From assembly GCA_037974665.1 (NCBI GenBank), contig CM075770.1, forward strand, positions 64,119,850 through 64,183,849: a stretch of DNA of 64,000 bases. The letters run 5' to 3'. The DNA is from Ehretia macrophylla (taxonomy: Eukaryota; Streptophyta; Magnoliopsida; Boraginales; Ehretiaceae). Below the pieces are notes generated by a model, which had not been told where the DNA came from, searched no databases, and was given only the letters and a program-made list of their open reading frames with translations. This document shows, one piece after another, positions 1-10,509 of this stretch. The first letter of the stretch is position 1; every line of letters begins with the position of its first letter. The translations under genes and the position numbers were made by a program.

Positions 1-47
1 TAGTACTAGGATGGGTGACCCCCTGGGAAGTCCTCGTGTTACACCCC
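1..47 (+). rRNA. 5S-01, 5S rRNA gene (3' part, cut by window edge)
   Basis: Nucleotides 73-119 of the gene. Box C is intact; TTGCA near the 3' end reads TTACA. The next gene starts 677 bp after the inferred start. The following spacer is haplotype A. Confidence 0.9.
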
Positions 48-605
48 CTTTTCAATTTTTTTTGCCCTGGTTAGGATTGCCAAGATACTTTTTCCACCAA
101 ATTTCTATTACCGAATCCCATGGAACATTGGGAAAGACAACTTCGCTTCACGTAGAGCCTGGGCCAACAAACCGAGGGCGTAGGGCTTGTGACCAGGTCT
201 CCGTCGCTCCGGTGCCCATAACTTTTAATCCGCAAGGAGTTACGCGGAGCACAACATAGAGTTGCAAAGCTCTCTGAGAGCTCTAAGACGGGGGAAGCTA
301 GCTTGTTCGCTTTGCCCATTTTTGGAGCTCAAAATCGAAAGTTTTCATCAGTTTCAGGCCACTTTTCTTCTTTTGCTATGTTTTTTCGTCCCGGATCGTA
401 CGTCTCGAGCCGTTAAAAGGACGACAACCTGACTCGCGGGACATCAGAGGGCCCTACAACGTATCGATATCACGTCTTACGAGGATGCTGTGTTGTTGAA
501 CCAGATGGGTTGTCGTTAAGTCCATTGGGCCTTTTGAATGGGCCATCTCTCTAGGTTGGGACCGTGAACCGTTAACAAATATAGGAATTGTGCCCTCAAC
601 ATCAC

Positions 606-719
606 GGGTGCGATCATGCCAGCACTAATGTACCGGATCCCATCAGAACTCCGAAGTTAATCGTGGCGAGAGTAGTACTAGGATGGGTGACCCCTTGGGA
701 AGTCCTCGTGTTGTACCCC
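606..719 (+). pseudogene. 5S-02, 5S rRNA gene with 5-nt loss in box A
   Basis: The usual AAGCGTGCTTGGGCGAG reads AATCGTGGCGAG, so five bases of box A and its flank are gone and the gene is 114 nt. Box A is bound by TFIIIA and TFIIIC, so the copy is probably inactive. The T-runs and box C remain. Next gene at +669 bp; spacer B-like. Confidence 0.8.
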
Positions 720-1274
720 CCTTATCAATTTTTTTCCCCGGTTTGGGTTTCCAAGATACTTTATCCACCATATTTCTTTTATCGAATCCCACGGAACTCT
801 GAGAATGACAACTTCACATCACGTGGAGGCTGGGGCTGCAAGCCGAGGGTGTAGGGCTTGTGACCAGTTCTGCGTCGCTCCGGTGCCTATACCTTTTGAT
901 CGGTAAGGAGTTACGCGGCGCACAGCTTACCGTTGCAAAGCTCTCTGACAACTCTACAAAGGGGCAGCCAGCTTGCTCACTGAGCCCTTTTTGGAGCCCA
1001 AAATCGAACGTTTTCATTAGTTTCAGGCCATGTTTCTTCTTTTCCTATGTTTTTCCGTCCCGGATCGCACGTCCAGAGCTGAAAAAACGACGACAACCTA
1101 ACACGCAAGACGTTAGAGGGCCCTACAACACGTCGATCTCACGTCTTGTGATGATGCTGAGTTGTTGAAGCGAAAGGGTTGTCATTACGCCCATTGGGCC
1201 TTTTGAATGGGCCATCTCTCTAGGATGGGACTGTGAACCGTTAACAAATAAAGGAATTGTGCCCTCAACATGAT

Positions 1275-1393
1275 GGGTGCGATCATTCCAGCACTAATGC
1301 ACCGGATCCCATCAGAACTCCGAAGTTAAGCTTGCTTGGACGAAACTAGTACTAGGATGGGTGACCCCTTGGGAAGTCCTCGTGTTGCACCCC
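1275..1393 (+). rRNA. 5S-03, 5S rRNA gene
   Basis: Full length, 119 nt. The intermediate element is changed (GGACGAAACT for GGGCGAGAGT) and box A has GCTTGC for GCGTGC. The base at -1 is T, not C. Next gene at +677 bp; spacer haplotype A. Confidence 0.9.
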
Positions 1394-1951
1394 CTTTTCA
1401 ATTTTTTTTGCCCTGGTTAGGGTTGCCAAGATACTTTATCCACCAAATTTCTATTAACGAATCCCACAGTGCATTGGGAAAGACAACTTCGCTTCACGTT
1501 GAGGTTGGGCTCGCAAACCGAGGGCGTAGGGCTTGTGACCAGGTCTCCGTCGCTCCGGAGCCCATAACTTTTGATCCGTGAGGAGTTACGCGGCGCACAA
1601 CATACCGTTGCAAAGCTCTCTGAGAGCTCAACGACAGGGGCAGCCAACTTGTTCACTTTGCCTATTTTTGGAGCCCAAAATCGAACGTTTTCATCAATTT
1701 TAGGACACTTTTCTTCTTTTGCACTGTCTTTTCATCCCGAATCGTTCGTCGTGAGCTGTTAAAAGGACGACAACCTTACTCGTGGGACATGAGGGGCCCC
1801 TACAACGTGTTGATACCACGTCTTGCTAGAATGCTGCATTGTTGAAGCGGATGGGTTATCGTTAAGCCCATTGGGTCTTTTGAATTAGCCAACTCTCTAG
1901 GCTAGGACTGTGAATCGTTAACACATAAAGGAATTGTGCGCTCAACATAAC

Positions 1952-2070
1952 GGGTGCGATCATACCAGCATTAATGCACCGGATACCATTATAACTCTGA
2001 AGTTAAGCGTGCTTGGGCGAGAGTAGTACTAGGATGGCTGACCCCCTGGGAAATTCTCATGTTGCAGCCC
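1952..2070 (+). rRNA. 5S-04, 5S rRNA gene
   Basis: Full length, with about nine differences from consensus, including GGCTGACC in box C and TTGCAGCCC at the 3' end. C at -1. Next gene at +676 bp; spacer haplotype B, with the variant CCGTTGGAAAGCTC. Confidence 0.9.
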
Positions 2071-2627
2071 CCTTTTCAATTCTTTTTGCTCCGGTTTGGG
2101 TTGCCAATATACTTTATCCACCACATTTCTATTATCGAATCCCATGGTACCTTGGGCAAGATAAATTCGTTTCACGTGGAGGCTGCGCCCGCAAACCGAG
2201 GGTATAGGGCTTGTGACCAGGTCTCCGTCGCTCCGGTGCCTATAACTTTTGATCCGTAAGGAGTTGCGCAGCGCACAGCATACCGTTGGAAAGCTCTCCG
2301 ACAGCTGTACGAAAGGGGCAGCAAACTTGCACGCTGTGCCCTTTTTGGAGCCCAGAATTGCATGTTTTCATTAGTTTCAGGCCACTTTTCTTTTAATGTT
2401 TTGTTTTTCCATCCCGGATCGTATGTCTTGAGCTGTTAAAAGGACCACAACCTTACTCGCGGGACATTAGAGGGCCCTACAACACGTCGATATCACGTCT
2501 TGCGAGGATGCTACTTTGTTGAAGCAATGGGTTGTCGTTAAGCCCGTTAGGCCTTTTTAATGTGCCATATCTCTAGGCTGGGACTGTGAACCGTTAACAA
2601 ATAAAGGAATTGTGCCCTCAACATGAT

Positions 2628-2745
2628 GGGTGCGATCATACCAGCACTAATGCACCGGAGCCCATCAGAACTCCGAAGTTATACGTGCTTGGACTAGAGT
2701 AGTACTAGTATCGGTGACCACTGGGAAGTCCTCGTGTTGCACCCC
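2628..2745 (+). rRNA. 5S-05, 5S rRNA gene
   Basis: 118 nt; one base is lost in box C (GACCACTGGG). Box A reads GTTATACGTGC and box C TCGGTGACC, so both control boxes are altered. T at -1. Next gene at +675 bp; spacer mostly haplotype A. Confidence 0.88.
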
Positions 2746-3302
2746 ATTTTCAATTTATTTTGCCCTGGTTAGGGTTGCAAGATACTTTATCCACCAAATT
2801 TCTATTATCGAATCCCACGGAACATTGGGCAAGACAACTTCGCTTCACGTAGAGGCTAGGCCCGCAAACCGAGGGCATAGGGCTTGTGACCTGGCCTCCG
2901 TCACTCCGGTGCCCATAACTTTTGATCCGTAAGGAGTTACGCGGTGCACAACATACCGTTGCAAAGCTCTTTGTGAGCTCTAATACGGGGGCAGCTAGCC
3001 TGCTCGCTATGCCCATTTTTGGATCCCAAAATCGAACGTTTTCATCAATTTCAGGCCACTTTTCTTCTTTGGCTCTGTTTCTTCATCCTGGATCGTACGT
3101 CGTGAGCTGTTAAAAGGACGACAACCTTACTCACGGGACATTAGGGGAGCCTACATCGCGTCGATATCACGTCTTGCGAGGATGCTGTTTTGTTAAAGCA
3201 TATGGGTTATCGTTAAGCCCATTGGGCCTTTTGAATTGGCCATCACTCTAGGCTGGGACTATGAACCGTTAACACCTAAAGGAATTGTGCCCTCAACATG
3301 AC

Positions 3303-3421
3303 GGGTGCGATCATACCAGCACTAATGCACCGGATCCCATCAGAACTCCGAAGTTAAGCGTGCTTGGGCAAGAGTAGTACTAGGATGGGTGACCCCATGG
3401 GAAGTCCTCGTGTTGGACCCC
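3303..3421 (+). rRNA. 5S-06, 5S rRNA gene, near consensus
   Basis: One of the least changed copies: I see three differences (GGGCAAG, CCCATGGG, TTGGACCCC). Boxes A and C are otherwise intact and C is at -1. The spacer is a recombinant: haplotype B up to CACCTTGGG, then haplotype A from ACGTAGAGG. Next gene at +678 bp. Confidence 0.93.
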
Positions 3422-3980
3422 CCTTTTCAATTTTTTTTGCTCCGGTTTGGGTTACCAAATTAATTTATCCACCACATTTCTATTATCGAATCCCACGGCA
3501 CCTTGGGCAAGACAACTTCGCTTCACGTAGAGGCTAGGCCCACAAACCGACGGCGTAGGGTTTGTGACCTGGTCTCCGTCACTCCGGTGCCCATAACTTT
3601 TGATCCGTAAGGAGTTACGCGGTGCACAACATACCGTTGCAAAGCTCTCTATGAGCTCTAAGACGGGGGCAGCCAGCCTGCTCGCTATGCCCATTTTTGG
3701 ATGCCAAAATCGAACGTTTTCATCAATTTTAGGCCACTTTTCTTCTTTGGCTATGTTTTTTCATCCCAGATCGTACGTCGTGAGCTGTTAAAAGGACGAC
3801 AACCTTACTCACGGGACATTAGGGGGCCCTACAACGCGTCAATATCACGTCTTGCGAGGATGCTATTTTGTTAAAGCATATGGGTTATCGTTAAGCCCAT
3901 TGGGCCTTTTGAATTTGCCATCTCTCTAGGCTGGGACTGTGAACCGTTAACACATAAAGGAATTGTGCCCTCAACATGAC

Positions 3981-4098
3981 GGGGCGATCATACCAGCACT
4001 AATGCATCGGATCCCATCAGAACTCCGAAGTTAAGCGTGCTTGGGCGAGAGTAGTACTAGGATGGGTGACCCCATGGGAAGTCCTCGTGTTGCACCCC
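3981..4098 (+). rRNA. 5S-07, 5S rRNA gene
   Basis: 118 nt; one base is lost in the 5' end (GGGGCGATC for GGGTGCGATC), in the strand that pairs with the 3' end. The control boxes are otherwise good. Next gene at +676 bp; spacer haplotype A. Confidence 0.92.
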
Positions 4099-4656
4099 AT
4101 TTTCAATTTTTTTTGCCCTGCTTAGGGTTACCAAGATACTTTATCCACCAAATTTCTATTACCGAATCCCATGGAACATTGGGCAAGACAACTTCACTTC
4201 ACGTAGAGGCTAGGCCCGCAAACCGAGGGCTTAGGGCTTTTGACCTGGTCTCCGTCACTCCGGTGCTCATAACTTTTGATCCGTAAGGAGTTACGCGGCG
4301 CACATCATACTGTTGCAAAGCTCTCTGAGAGCTCTACGACGGGGGCAGCCAGCTTGCTCGCTGTGCCCATTTTTGGAGCCCAAAATCAAACGTTTTCATC
4401 AATTTCAGGCCACTTTTCTTCTTTTGCTCTGTTTTTTCATCCCGGGTCGTACGTCGTGAGTTGTTAAACGGACGAAAACCTTACTCATGGGACATTAGGG
4501 GGCCCTACAGCGCGTCGATATCACGTCTTACGAGGATGCTGCTTTGTTAACGCAGATGGGTTATCGTTAAGCCCATTGGGCCTTTTGAATTGGTTATCAC
4601 TCTAGGCTGGGACTGTGAACCGTTAACATATAAAGGAATTGTACCCTCAACATGAC

Positions 4657-4775
4657 GGGTGCGTTCATACCAGCACAAATGCACCAGATCCAATAAGAAC
4701 TCCGAAGTTAAGCGTGCTTGGGCAATAGTAGCACTAGGATGGGTGACCCCTTGGGAAGTCCTCTTGTTGCAGCCC
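4657..4775 (+). rRNA. 5S-08, 5S rRNA gene
   Basis: Full length. Differences include GCGTTCATAC near the 5' end, GGGCAATAG in the intermediate element and TTGCAGCCC at the 3' end. Box A is intact. Next gene at +677 bp; spacer haplotype B. Confidence 0.9.
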
Positions 4776-5333
4776 CCTTTTCAATTTTTTTTGCTCCGCT
4801 TTGGGTTACCAAATTTCTTTATCCACCATATTTCTATTATCAAATCCCACGGCACCTTGGGCAAGACAACTTCGCTTTATGTGGAGGCTGGGCCCGCAAA
4901 CCGAGGGCGTAGGGCTTGTGACCAGGTCTCCGTCGCTCTGGTGCCCATAACTTTTGATCCGTAAAGAGTTATACGGCACACAGCATACCGTTGCAAAGAT
5001 CTCCGACAGCTCTACGAAGGGGGTAGCGAGCTTGCTCACTGTGCCCATTTTGGATCCCAAAATAGCATGTTTTCGTTAGTTTCAGGCCACTTTTCTTCTA
5101 TTGCTCTGTTTTTCCGTCTCGGATCGTACGTCATGTGCTGTTAAAATGACGACAACATTACTCATGGGACATTAGAGGGCCCTACAACGCGTCGATATCA
5201 CGTCTTGCGAGGATGCTGCGATGTTGAAGCGGATGGGTTGTCGTTAAGCCCATTGGGCCTTTTGTATGGGCCATCTCTCTAGGATGGGACTGTGAACCGT
5301 GAACAAATAAAGGAATTGTGCCCTCAACATGAC

Positions 5334-5452
5334 GGGTGCAATCATACCAGCACTAATGTACCGGATCCCATCAGAACTCCGAAGTTAAGCGTTCTTGGGC
5401 TAGAGTAGCACTAGGATGGGTGACCCTCTAGGAAGTCCTCGTGTTGCACCCC
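5334..5452 (+). rRNA. 5S-09, 5S rRNA gene
   Basis: Full length. Box A reads GCGTTCTTGG, the intermediate element GGGCTAGAG, and box C ends GACCCTCTAGG. C at -1. Next gene at +679 bp; spacer haplotype B, closely like the one before it (both have AAAATAGCATG). Confidence 0.9.
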
Positions 5453-6012
5453 CCTTTTCAATTTTTTTTTTGCTCCGGTTTGGGTTACCAAATTACTTTA
5501 TCTAGCACATTTGTATTATCGAATCCCACGGCACCTTGGGCAAGAAAACTTCGCTTCATGTGGAGGTTGGGCCCACAAATCGAGGGCGTAGGGCTTGTGA
5601 CCAGTTCTCCGTCGCTTTAGTACCCATAACTTTTGATCCGGAAAGAGTTATGCGGCACACAGCATACCGTTGCAAAGATCTCCGATAGCTCTACGAAGGG
5701 GGTAGAGAGCTTGCTCGCTGTGCCCATTTTGGATCCCAAAATAGCATGTTTTCATCAGTTTCAGGCTACTTTTCTTCTATTGCTCTGTTTTTTCGTCCCG
5801 GATCATACGTCATGTGCTGTTAAAATGACGACAACCTTACTCACGGGACATTAGAGGGACCTACAACGTGTCGATATCACGTCTTACGAGGATGCTGCGT
5901 TGTTGAAGCGGATGAGTTGTCGTTAAACCCACTGGGCCTTTTGAATGGGCCATCTCTCTAGGCTGGGACTATGAACCATTAACAAATAAAAGAATTGTAC
6001 CCTCAACATGAC

Positions 6013-6131
6013 TGGTGTGATCATACCAGCACTAATGCACCGGATCCCATAAGAACTCTGAAGTTAAGCTTGCTTGGGCGAGAGTAGTACTAGGATGGGT
6101 GACCCCCTGGGAAGTCCTCGTGTTGTACCCT
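6013..6131 (+). rRNA. 5S-10, 5S rRNA gene
   Basis: Full length. The first bases read TGGTGTG; box A has GCTTGC; box C is consensus. C at -1. Next gene at +677 bp; spacer haplotype A. Confidence 0.92.
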
Positions 6132-6689
6132 CTTTTCAATTTTTTTTGCCCTGGTTAGGGTTGCCAAGATACTTTATCCACCAAATTTCTATTACCAAAT
6201 CCCACGAAACATTGGGCAAGACAACTTCGCTTCACGTAGAGGCTGGGCCCGCAAACCGAGGGCGTAGAGTTTGTGACCAGGTCTCCGTCACTCCGTTGCC
6301 CATAACTTTTGATCCGTATGGAGTTACGCGGCGTACAACATACCGTTGCAAAGCTCTCTGAGAGCTCTACGACGGGGGCAACTAGTTTGTTCGCTTTGCC
6401 CATTTTTGGAGCCCAAAATCGAAAGTTTTCATTAGTTTTAGGCCACTTTTCTTCTTTTGCTGTGTTTCCTCGTCCCGGATCATACGTCGTGAGCGGTTAA
6501 AAGGACGACAACCTTACTCGTGGGACATTAGGGGGCCCTACAACGCGTTGATATCACGTATTGCTAGGATGCTGCATTGTTGAGGCGGATGGGTTATCGT
6601 TAAGCCCATTGGGCCTTTTGAATTGGCCATCTCTCTAGGCTGGGACTGTGAACCCTTAACACATAAAGGAATTGTGTCCTCAACATAAC

Positions 6690-6808
6690 GGGTACGATCA
6701 TACCAGCATTAATGCACCGGATCCCATTAGAACTCTGAAGTTAAGCGTGCTTGGGAGAGAGTATTACTAGGATGGGTGACCCCCTGGGAAGTCATAGTGT
6801 TGCAGCTC
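6690..6808 (+). rRNA. 5S-11, 5S rRNA gene
   Basis: Full length. Differences include GCATTAATG, CATTAGAACTCTG (shared with 5S-19) and a changed 3' part (GTCATAGTG, TTGCAGCTC). Box A and box C are intact. Next gene at +674 bp; spacer haplotype B. Confidence 0.91.
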
Positions 6809-7363
6809 ATTTTCAATTTTTTTTGCTCCGGTTTGGGTTGCCAAGATACTTTATCCACCACATTTCTATTATCGAATCCCACCGTACCTTGGGCAAGAAA
6901 ATTTTGTTTCACATGGAAGCTGGGCCCGCAAACCGAGGCTGTAGGGCTTGTGACCAGGTCTCCGTCGCTCCGGTGCCCATAACTTTTGAACCGTAAGGAG
7001 TTACGCAGCGCACAATAAACCGTTGCAAAGCTCTCCAACATCTCTACGAATGGGGCAGTGAGCTTGCTCGCTATGCCCTTTTTGGAGTCCAAAATCGAAC
7101 GTTTTCATTAGTTTTAAGCCACTTTTCTTCTTTTGCTCTGTTTTTCCATCCCGGATTGTACGTCGTGAGCTGTTAAAAGGACGACAACCTTAATCGCGGG
7201 ACATTAGAGGCCCTACAACGCGTCAATATCACGTCTTGCGAGGATGTTGCGTTGTTGAAGCGGATGGGTTGTCGTTAAGCCCATTGGCCTTTTGAATGGG
7301 CTGTCTCTCTAGGCTAGGACTGTGAACCGTTAACAAATAAAGGAATTGTGCCCTCAACATGAC

Positions 7364-7482
7364 GGGTGCGATCATACCGGCACCAATGCACCGGATCTCA
7401 TTAGAACTCCGTCGTTAAGCGTGCTTGGGCGAGAGTAGTACTAGGATGGGTGACCCCTTGGGAAGTCCTCGTGTTGCACCCC
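7364..7482 (+). rRNA. 5S-12, 5S rRNA gene
   Basis: Full length. The sequence just before box A reads CTCCGTCGTTAAG; the 5' half has GGCACCAATG. Box C has CCCTTGGG. C at -1. Next gene at +675 bp; spacer haplotype A. Confidence 0.91.
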
Positions 7483-8038
7483 CTTTTCAATTTTTTTTGC
7501 CCTGGTTTGGGTTGCCAAGATACTTTATCCAAAAATTTCTATTACCGAATCCCACGGATCATTGGGCAAGACAACTTCGCTTCACGTAGAGGCTGGGCCC
7601 GCAAACCGAGGGCGTAGGGCTTGTGACAAGGTCTTCGTCGCTCCGGTGCCCATAACTTTTGGACCGTAAGGAGTTACGCGGCGCACAGCATACCGTTACG
7701 AAGCTCTCCGAGAGCTCTACGACGGGGGTAGTTAGCTTGCTCGCTTTGCCCATTTTTGGAGTCCAAAATTGATCGTTTTCATCAGTTTCGAGCCACTTTT
7801 CTTCTTTTGCTCTGTTTTTTCATCGTTGATCGTACGTCGTGAGCTATTAAAAGAACGACAACCTTAATCCCGAGAAATTGGAGGCCCTACAACGCGTCAA
7901 TATCTCGTCTTGCGAGGATGTTGCGTTGTTGAAGCTGATGGGTTGTCGTCAAGCCCATTGGGCCTTTTGAATAGACTATCTCTCTAGGCTGGGACTGTGA
8001 ACCATTAACGAATAAAGGAATTGTGCCCACAACATGAC

Positions 8039-8157
8039 GGGTGCAATCATACCGGTACTAATGCACCGGATCCTATCAGAATTCCGTAGTTAAGCGTGCT
8101 TGGGCGAGAGTAGTACTAGGATGGGTGACCCCCTGGGAAGTCCTCATATTGCACCCC
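8039..8157 (+). rRNA. 5S-13, 5S rRNA gene
   Basis: Full length, with box A from GTTAAGC onward and box C consensus. Changes are GCAATCAT, CCGGTACTAATG, AATTCCGTAG and CATATTGC. C at -1. Next gene start at +678 bp; spacer mainly haplotype A. Confidence 0.92.
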
Positions 8158-8716
8158 TCCTTTTCAATTTTTTTTGCCCTAATTAGGGTTGCCAAGATAC
8201 TTTTTCCACCACATTTCTATTACCGAATCTCATGGATCATTGGGAAAGACAACTTCGCTTCACGTAGAGCTGGGCCCGCAAACCGAGGGCGTAGGGCTTG
8301 TGACCAGGTCTCCCTTGCTCCTATGCCCATAACTTTTGATCCGTAAGGAGTTATGCGGCCCACAGCATACCGTTGCAAAGCTCTCCGAGTGCTCTACGAC
8401 GGGGGCAGCCAGCTTGCTCGCTCTTCCCGTTTTTGGAGCCCAAAATCAAACGTTTTCATCAGTTTCGGGCCACTTTTCTTCTTTTGCTCTGTTTTTTCAT
8501 CCCATATCGTACGTCGTGAGCTGTTAAAAGGATGACAACCTTACTCGCGGGACATTAGAGGGCCTTATAACTCGTCGATATCATGTCTTGGGAGGATGCT
8601 GCGTTGTTGAAGCGGATGAGTTATCGTTAAGCCCATTGGGCCTTTTGAATGGGCTATCTATCTAGGATGGGACTGTGAACCGTTAACAAATAAAGGAATT
8701 GTGCCCTTAACATGAC

Positions 8717-8796
8717 GGGTGTAATCATACCAGCACTAATGCACCGGATCCCAACAGAACTCCGAAGTTAAGCGTGCTTGGGCGAGAGAAGTACTA
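8717..8796 (+). pseudogene. 5S-14, truncated 5S rRNA gene (no box C)
   Basis: Only nucleotides 1-80 remain. After GTACTA the sequence jumps to ATTTGTATT and a T-run, so box C, the 3' end and the first terminator T-run are missing and the unit is 638 bp. Box A is consensus. Without box C it should not assemble a pol III complex. Confidence 0.92.
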
Positions 8797-9354
8797 ATTT
8801 GTATTTTTTTTTTGCCCTGGTTAGGGTTGCCAAGAAATTTTTTCCACCAAATTTCTATTACCGAATCCCATGGAACATTGGGCAATACAATTTCGCTTCA
8901 CCTAGAGGCTGGGCCCGCAAACCGAGGGCGTAGGGCTTGTGACCAGGTCTCTGTCGCACCGGTACCCATAACTTTTGATTTGTAAAGAGTTATGCAGCGT
9001 ACAGCATACCGTTGTAAAGCTCTCTGAGAGCTCTATGAAGAAGGCAGCTAGCTTCCTCGTTGTGCTCATTTTTGGACCCCATAATCGAACGCTTTCATCA
9101 ATTTCAGGCCACTTTTCTTCATTTGCTCTGTTTTTTGGTCCCGGATTGTACGTCGCGAGCTGTTAAAAGACGATAACCTTACTAGCGAGACATTAGGGGG
9201 CCCTACAACGCGTCAATATCACGTCTTGCGAGGATGCTGCGTTGTTAAAGCTGATGGGATGTCGTTAAGCCCATTGGACCTTCTGAATGAGCCACCTATC
9301 TAGGCTGGGACTGTGAACTGTTAACAAATAAAGGAAATGTACCCTCAACATGAC

Positions 9355-9473
9355 GGGTGCGATCATACCATCACTAATGCACCGGATCCCATCAGAACTC
9401 CGAAGTTAAGCATGCTTGGGCGAGAGTAGTACTAGGATGGGTGACCCCTAGGGAAGTCCTCGTGTTGCACCCC
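9355..9473 (+). rRNA. 5S-15, 5S rRNA gene
   Basis: Full length and close to consensus: ACCATCACTA, GCATGC in box A, and CCCTAGGGAAG after box C. C at -1. Next gene at +676 bp; spacer haplotype A. Confidence 0.93.
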
Positions 9474-10030
9474 CTTTTCAATTTTTTTTGCCCTGGTTAG
9501 GGTTGCCAAGATACTTTATCCACCAAATTTCTATTACCGAATCTCACGAAACATTGGGCAAGACAACTTTGCTTCACGTAGAGGCTGGGCCCACGAACCG
9601 AGGGCGTAAGGCTTGTGACCAGGTCTCCGTCGCTCCGGTGCCCATAACTTTTGATCCGTAAGGAGTTACGCGCCGCACAGCATAACGTTGCAAAGCTCTC
9701 TGACAGTTCTACGAAAGCGGCAGTGAGCTTGCTCGCTGTGCCCTTTTTGGAGGCCAGAATTACACGTTTTCATTAGTTTTGGGTCACTTTTCTTCTATTG
9801 CTCTATTTTTTCGTCCCAAATCGTACGTCGTGAGCTGTTAAAAGTACGACAACCTAACTCGCGGGACATTAGAGGGCCCTACAACGCATCGATATCACGT
9901 CTTGTGATGATGCTGCGTTGTTGAAGCGGATGGGTTGTCGTTAAGCCCATTGGGCCTTTTGAATGCGCCATCTCTCTTGGCTGGGACTGTTAACCGTTAA
10001 CACATAAAGGAATTGTGCCCTCAACATGAT

Positions 10031-10149
10031 GGGTGCGATCATACTAGCACTAATTTACCGGATCCCATTAGAACTCTGAAGTTAAGCGTGCTTGGGCGAG
10101 AGTAGTACTAGGATGGGTGACCCCCTGGGAAGTCCTCTTATTGTACCCC
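10031..10149 (+). rRNA. 5S-16, 5S rRNA gene
   Basis: Full length with consensus box A and box C. Changes are TACTAGCAC, AATTTACC, CATTAGAACTCTG and TCTTATTGTACCCC. T at -1. Its spacer, haplotype A, is entered by insertion A about 360 bp downstream. Confidence 0.92.
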
Positions 10150-10502
10150 GTTTTCAATTTTTTTTGCCCTGGTTAGGGTTGCCAAGATACTTTATCCACC
10201 AAATTTCTATTACCGAATCCCACGGAACATTGGGCAAGACAACTTCGCTTCATGTACAGCCTGGGCCCGCAAACCGAGGGCGTAGGGCTTGTGACCAGGT
10301 CTCCGTCGCTCCGGTGCCCATAACTTTTGATTCATAGGGAGTTACGCGGCGCGTAGCATACCGTTGCAAAGCTCTCTAAGAGCTCTACGACGGGGGCTGC
10401 CAGCTTGCACGTTGTGCCCCTTTTTGTATCCCAAAATTGAACATTTTCATCAGTTTCAGGCCACTTTTCTTATTTTGCTCTGTTTTTTCGTCCCAGATCG
10501 TA

Positions 10503-10509
10503 CGTCGTG
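10503..10509 (+). repeat. Left target-site duplication of insertion A
   Basis: CGTCGTG here matches CGTCGTG at 14309-14315. Seven bases match, but the first two of the element may be shared: a 5-bp CGTCG duplication with the element starting TGTGTCATG at 10508 fits equally well. The target is the spacer motif GTACGTCGTGAGC. Confidence 0.8.

Larger units (their letters stand above)
1..10509 (+). repeat. 5S rDNA tandem array, block 1 (5S-01 to 5S-16)
   Basis: Fifteen complete gene-to-gene intervals and one partial gene, all head to tail. Intervals are 669-679 bp except 638 bp after the truncated 5S-14. The spacers hold no other gene. Each starts with a TTTT run and a T8-type run, continues with a middle section containing CATAACTTTTGATCCG and an AGCTCTC/GAGAGCT inverted repeat, and ends in TGGGCC boxes and the short upstream promoter. 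Haplotypes A and B alternate here. The block ends where insertion A enters the spacer after 5S-16. Confidence 0.95.

Noticed and set aside
1-10509. CRISPR-like array of regularly spaced repeats
   Set aside because: The repeated part is a 5S gene and the spacers are themselves homologous to one another, which is typical of rDNA and not of CRISPR.
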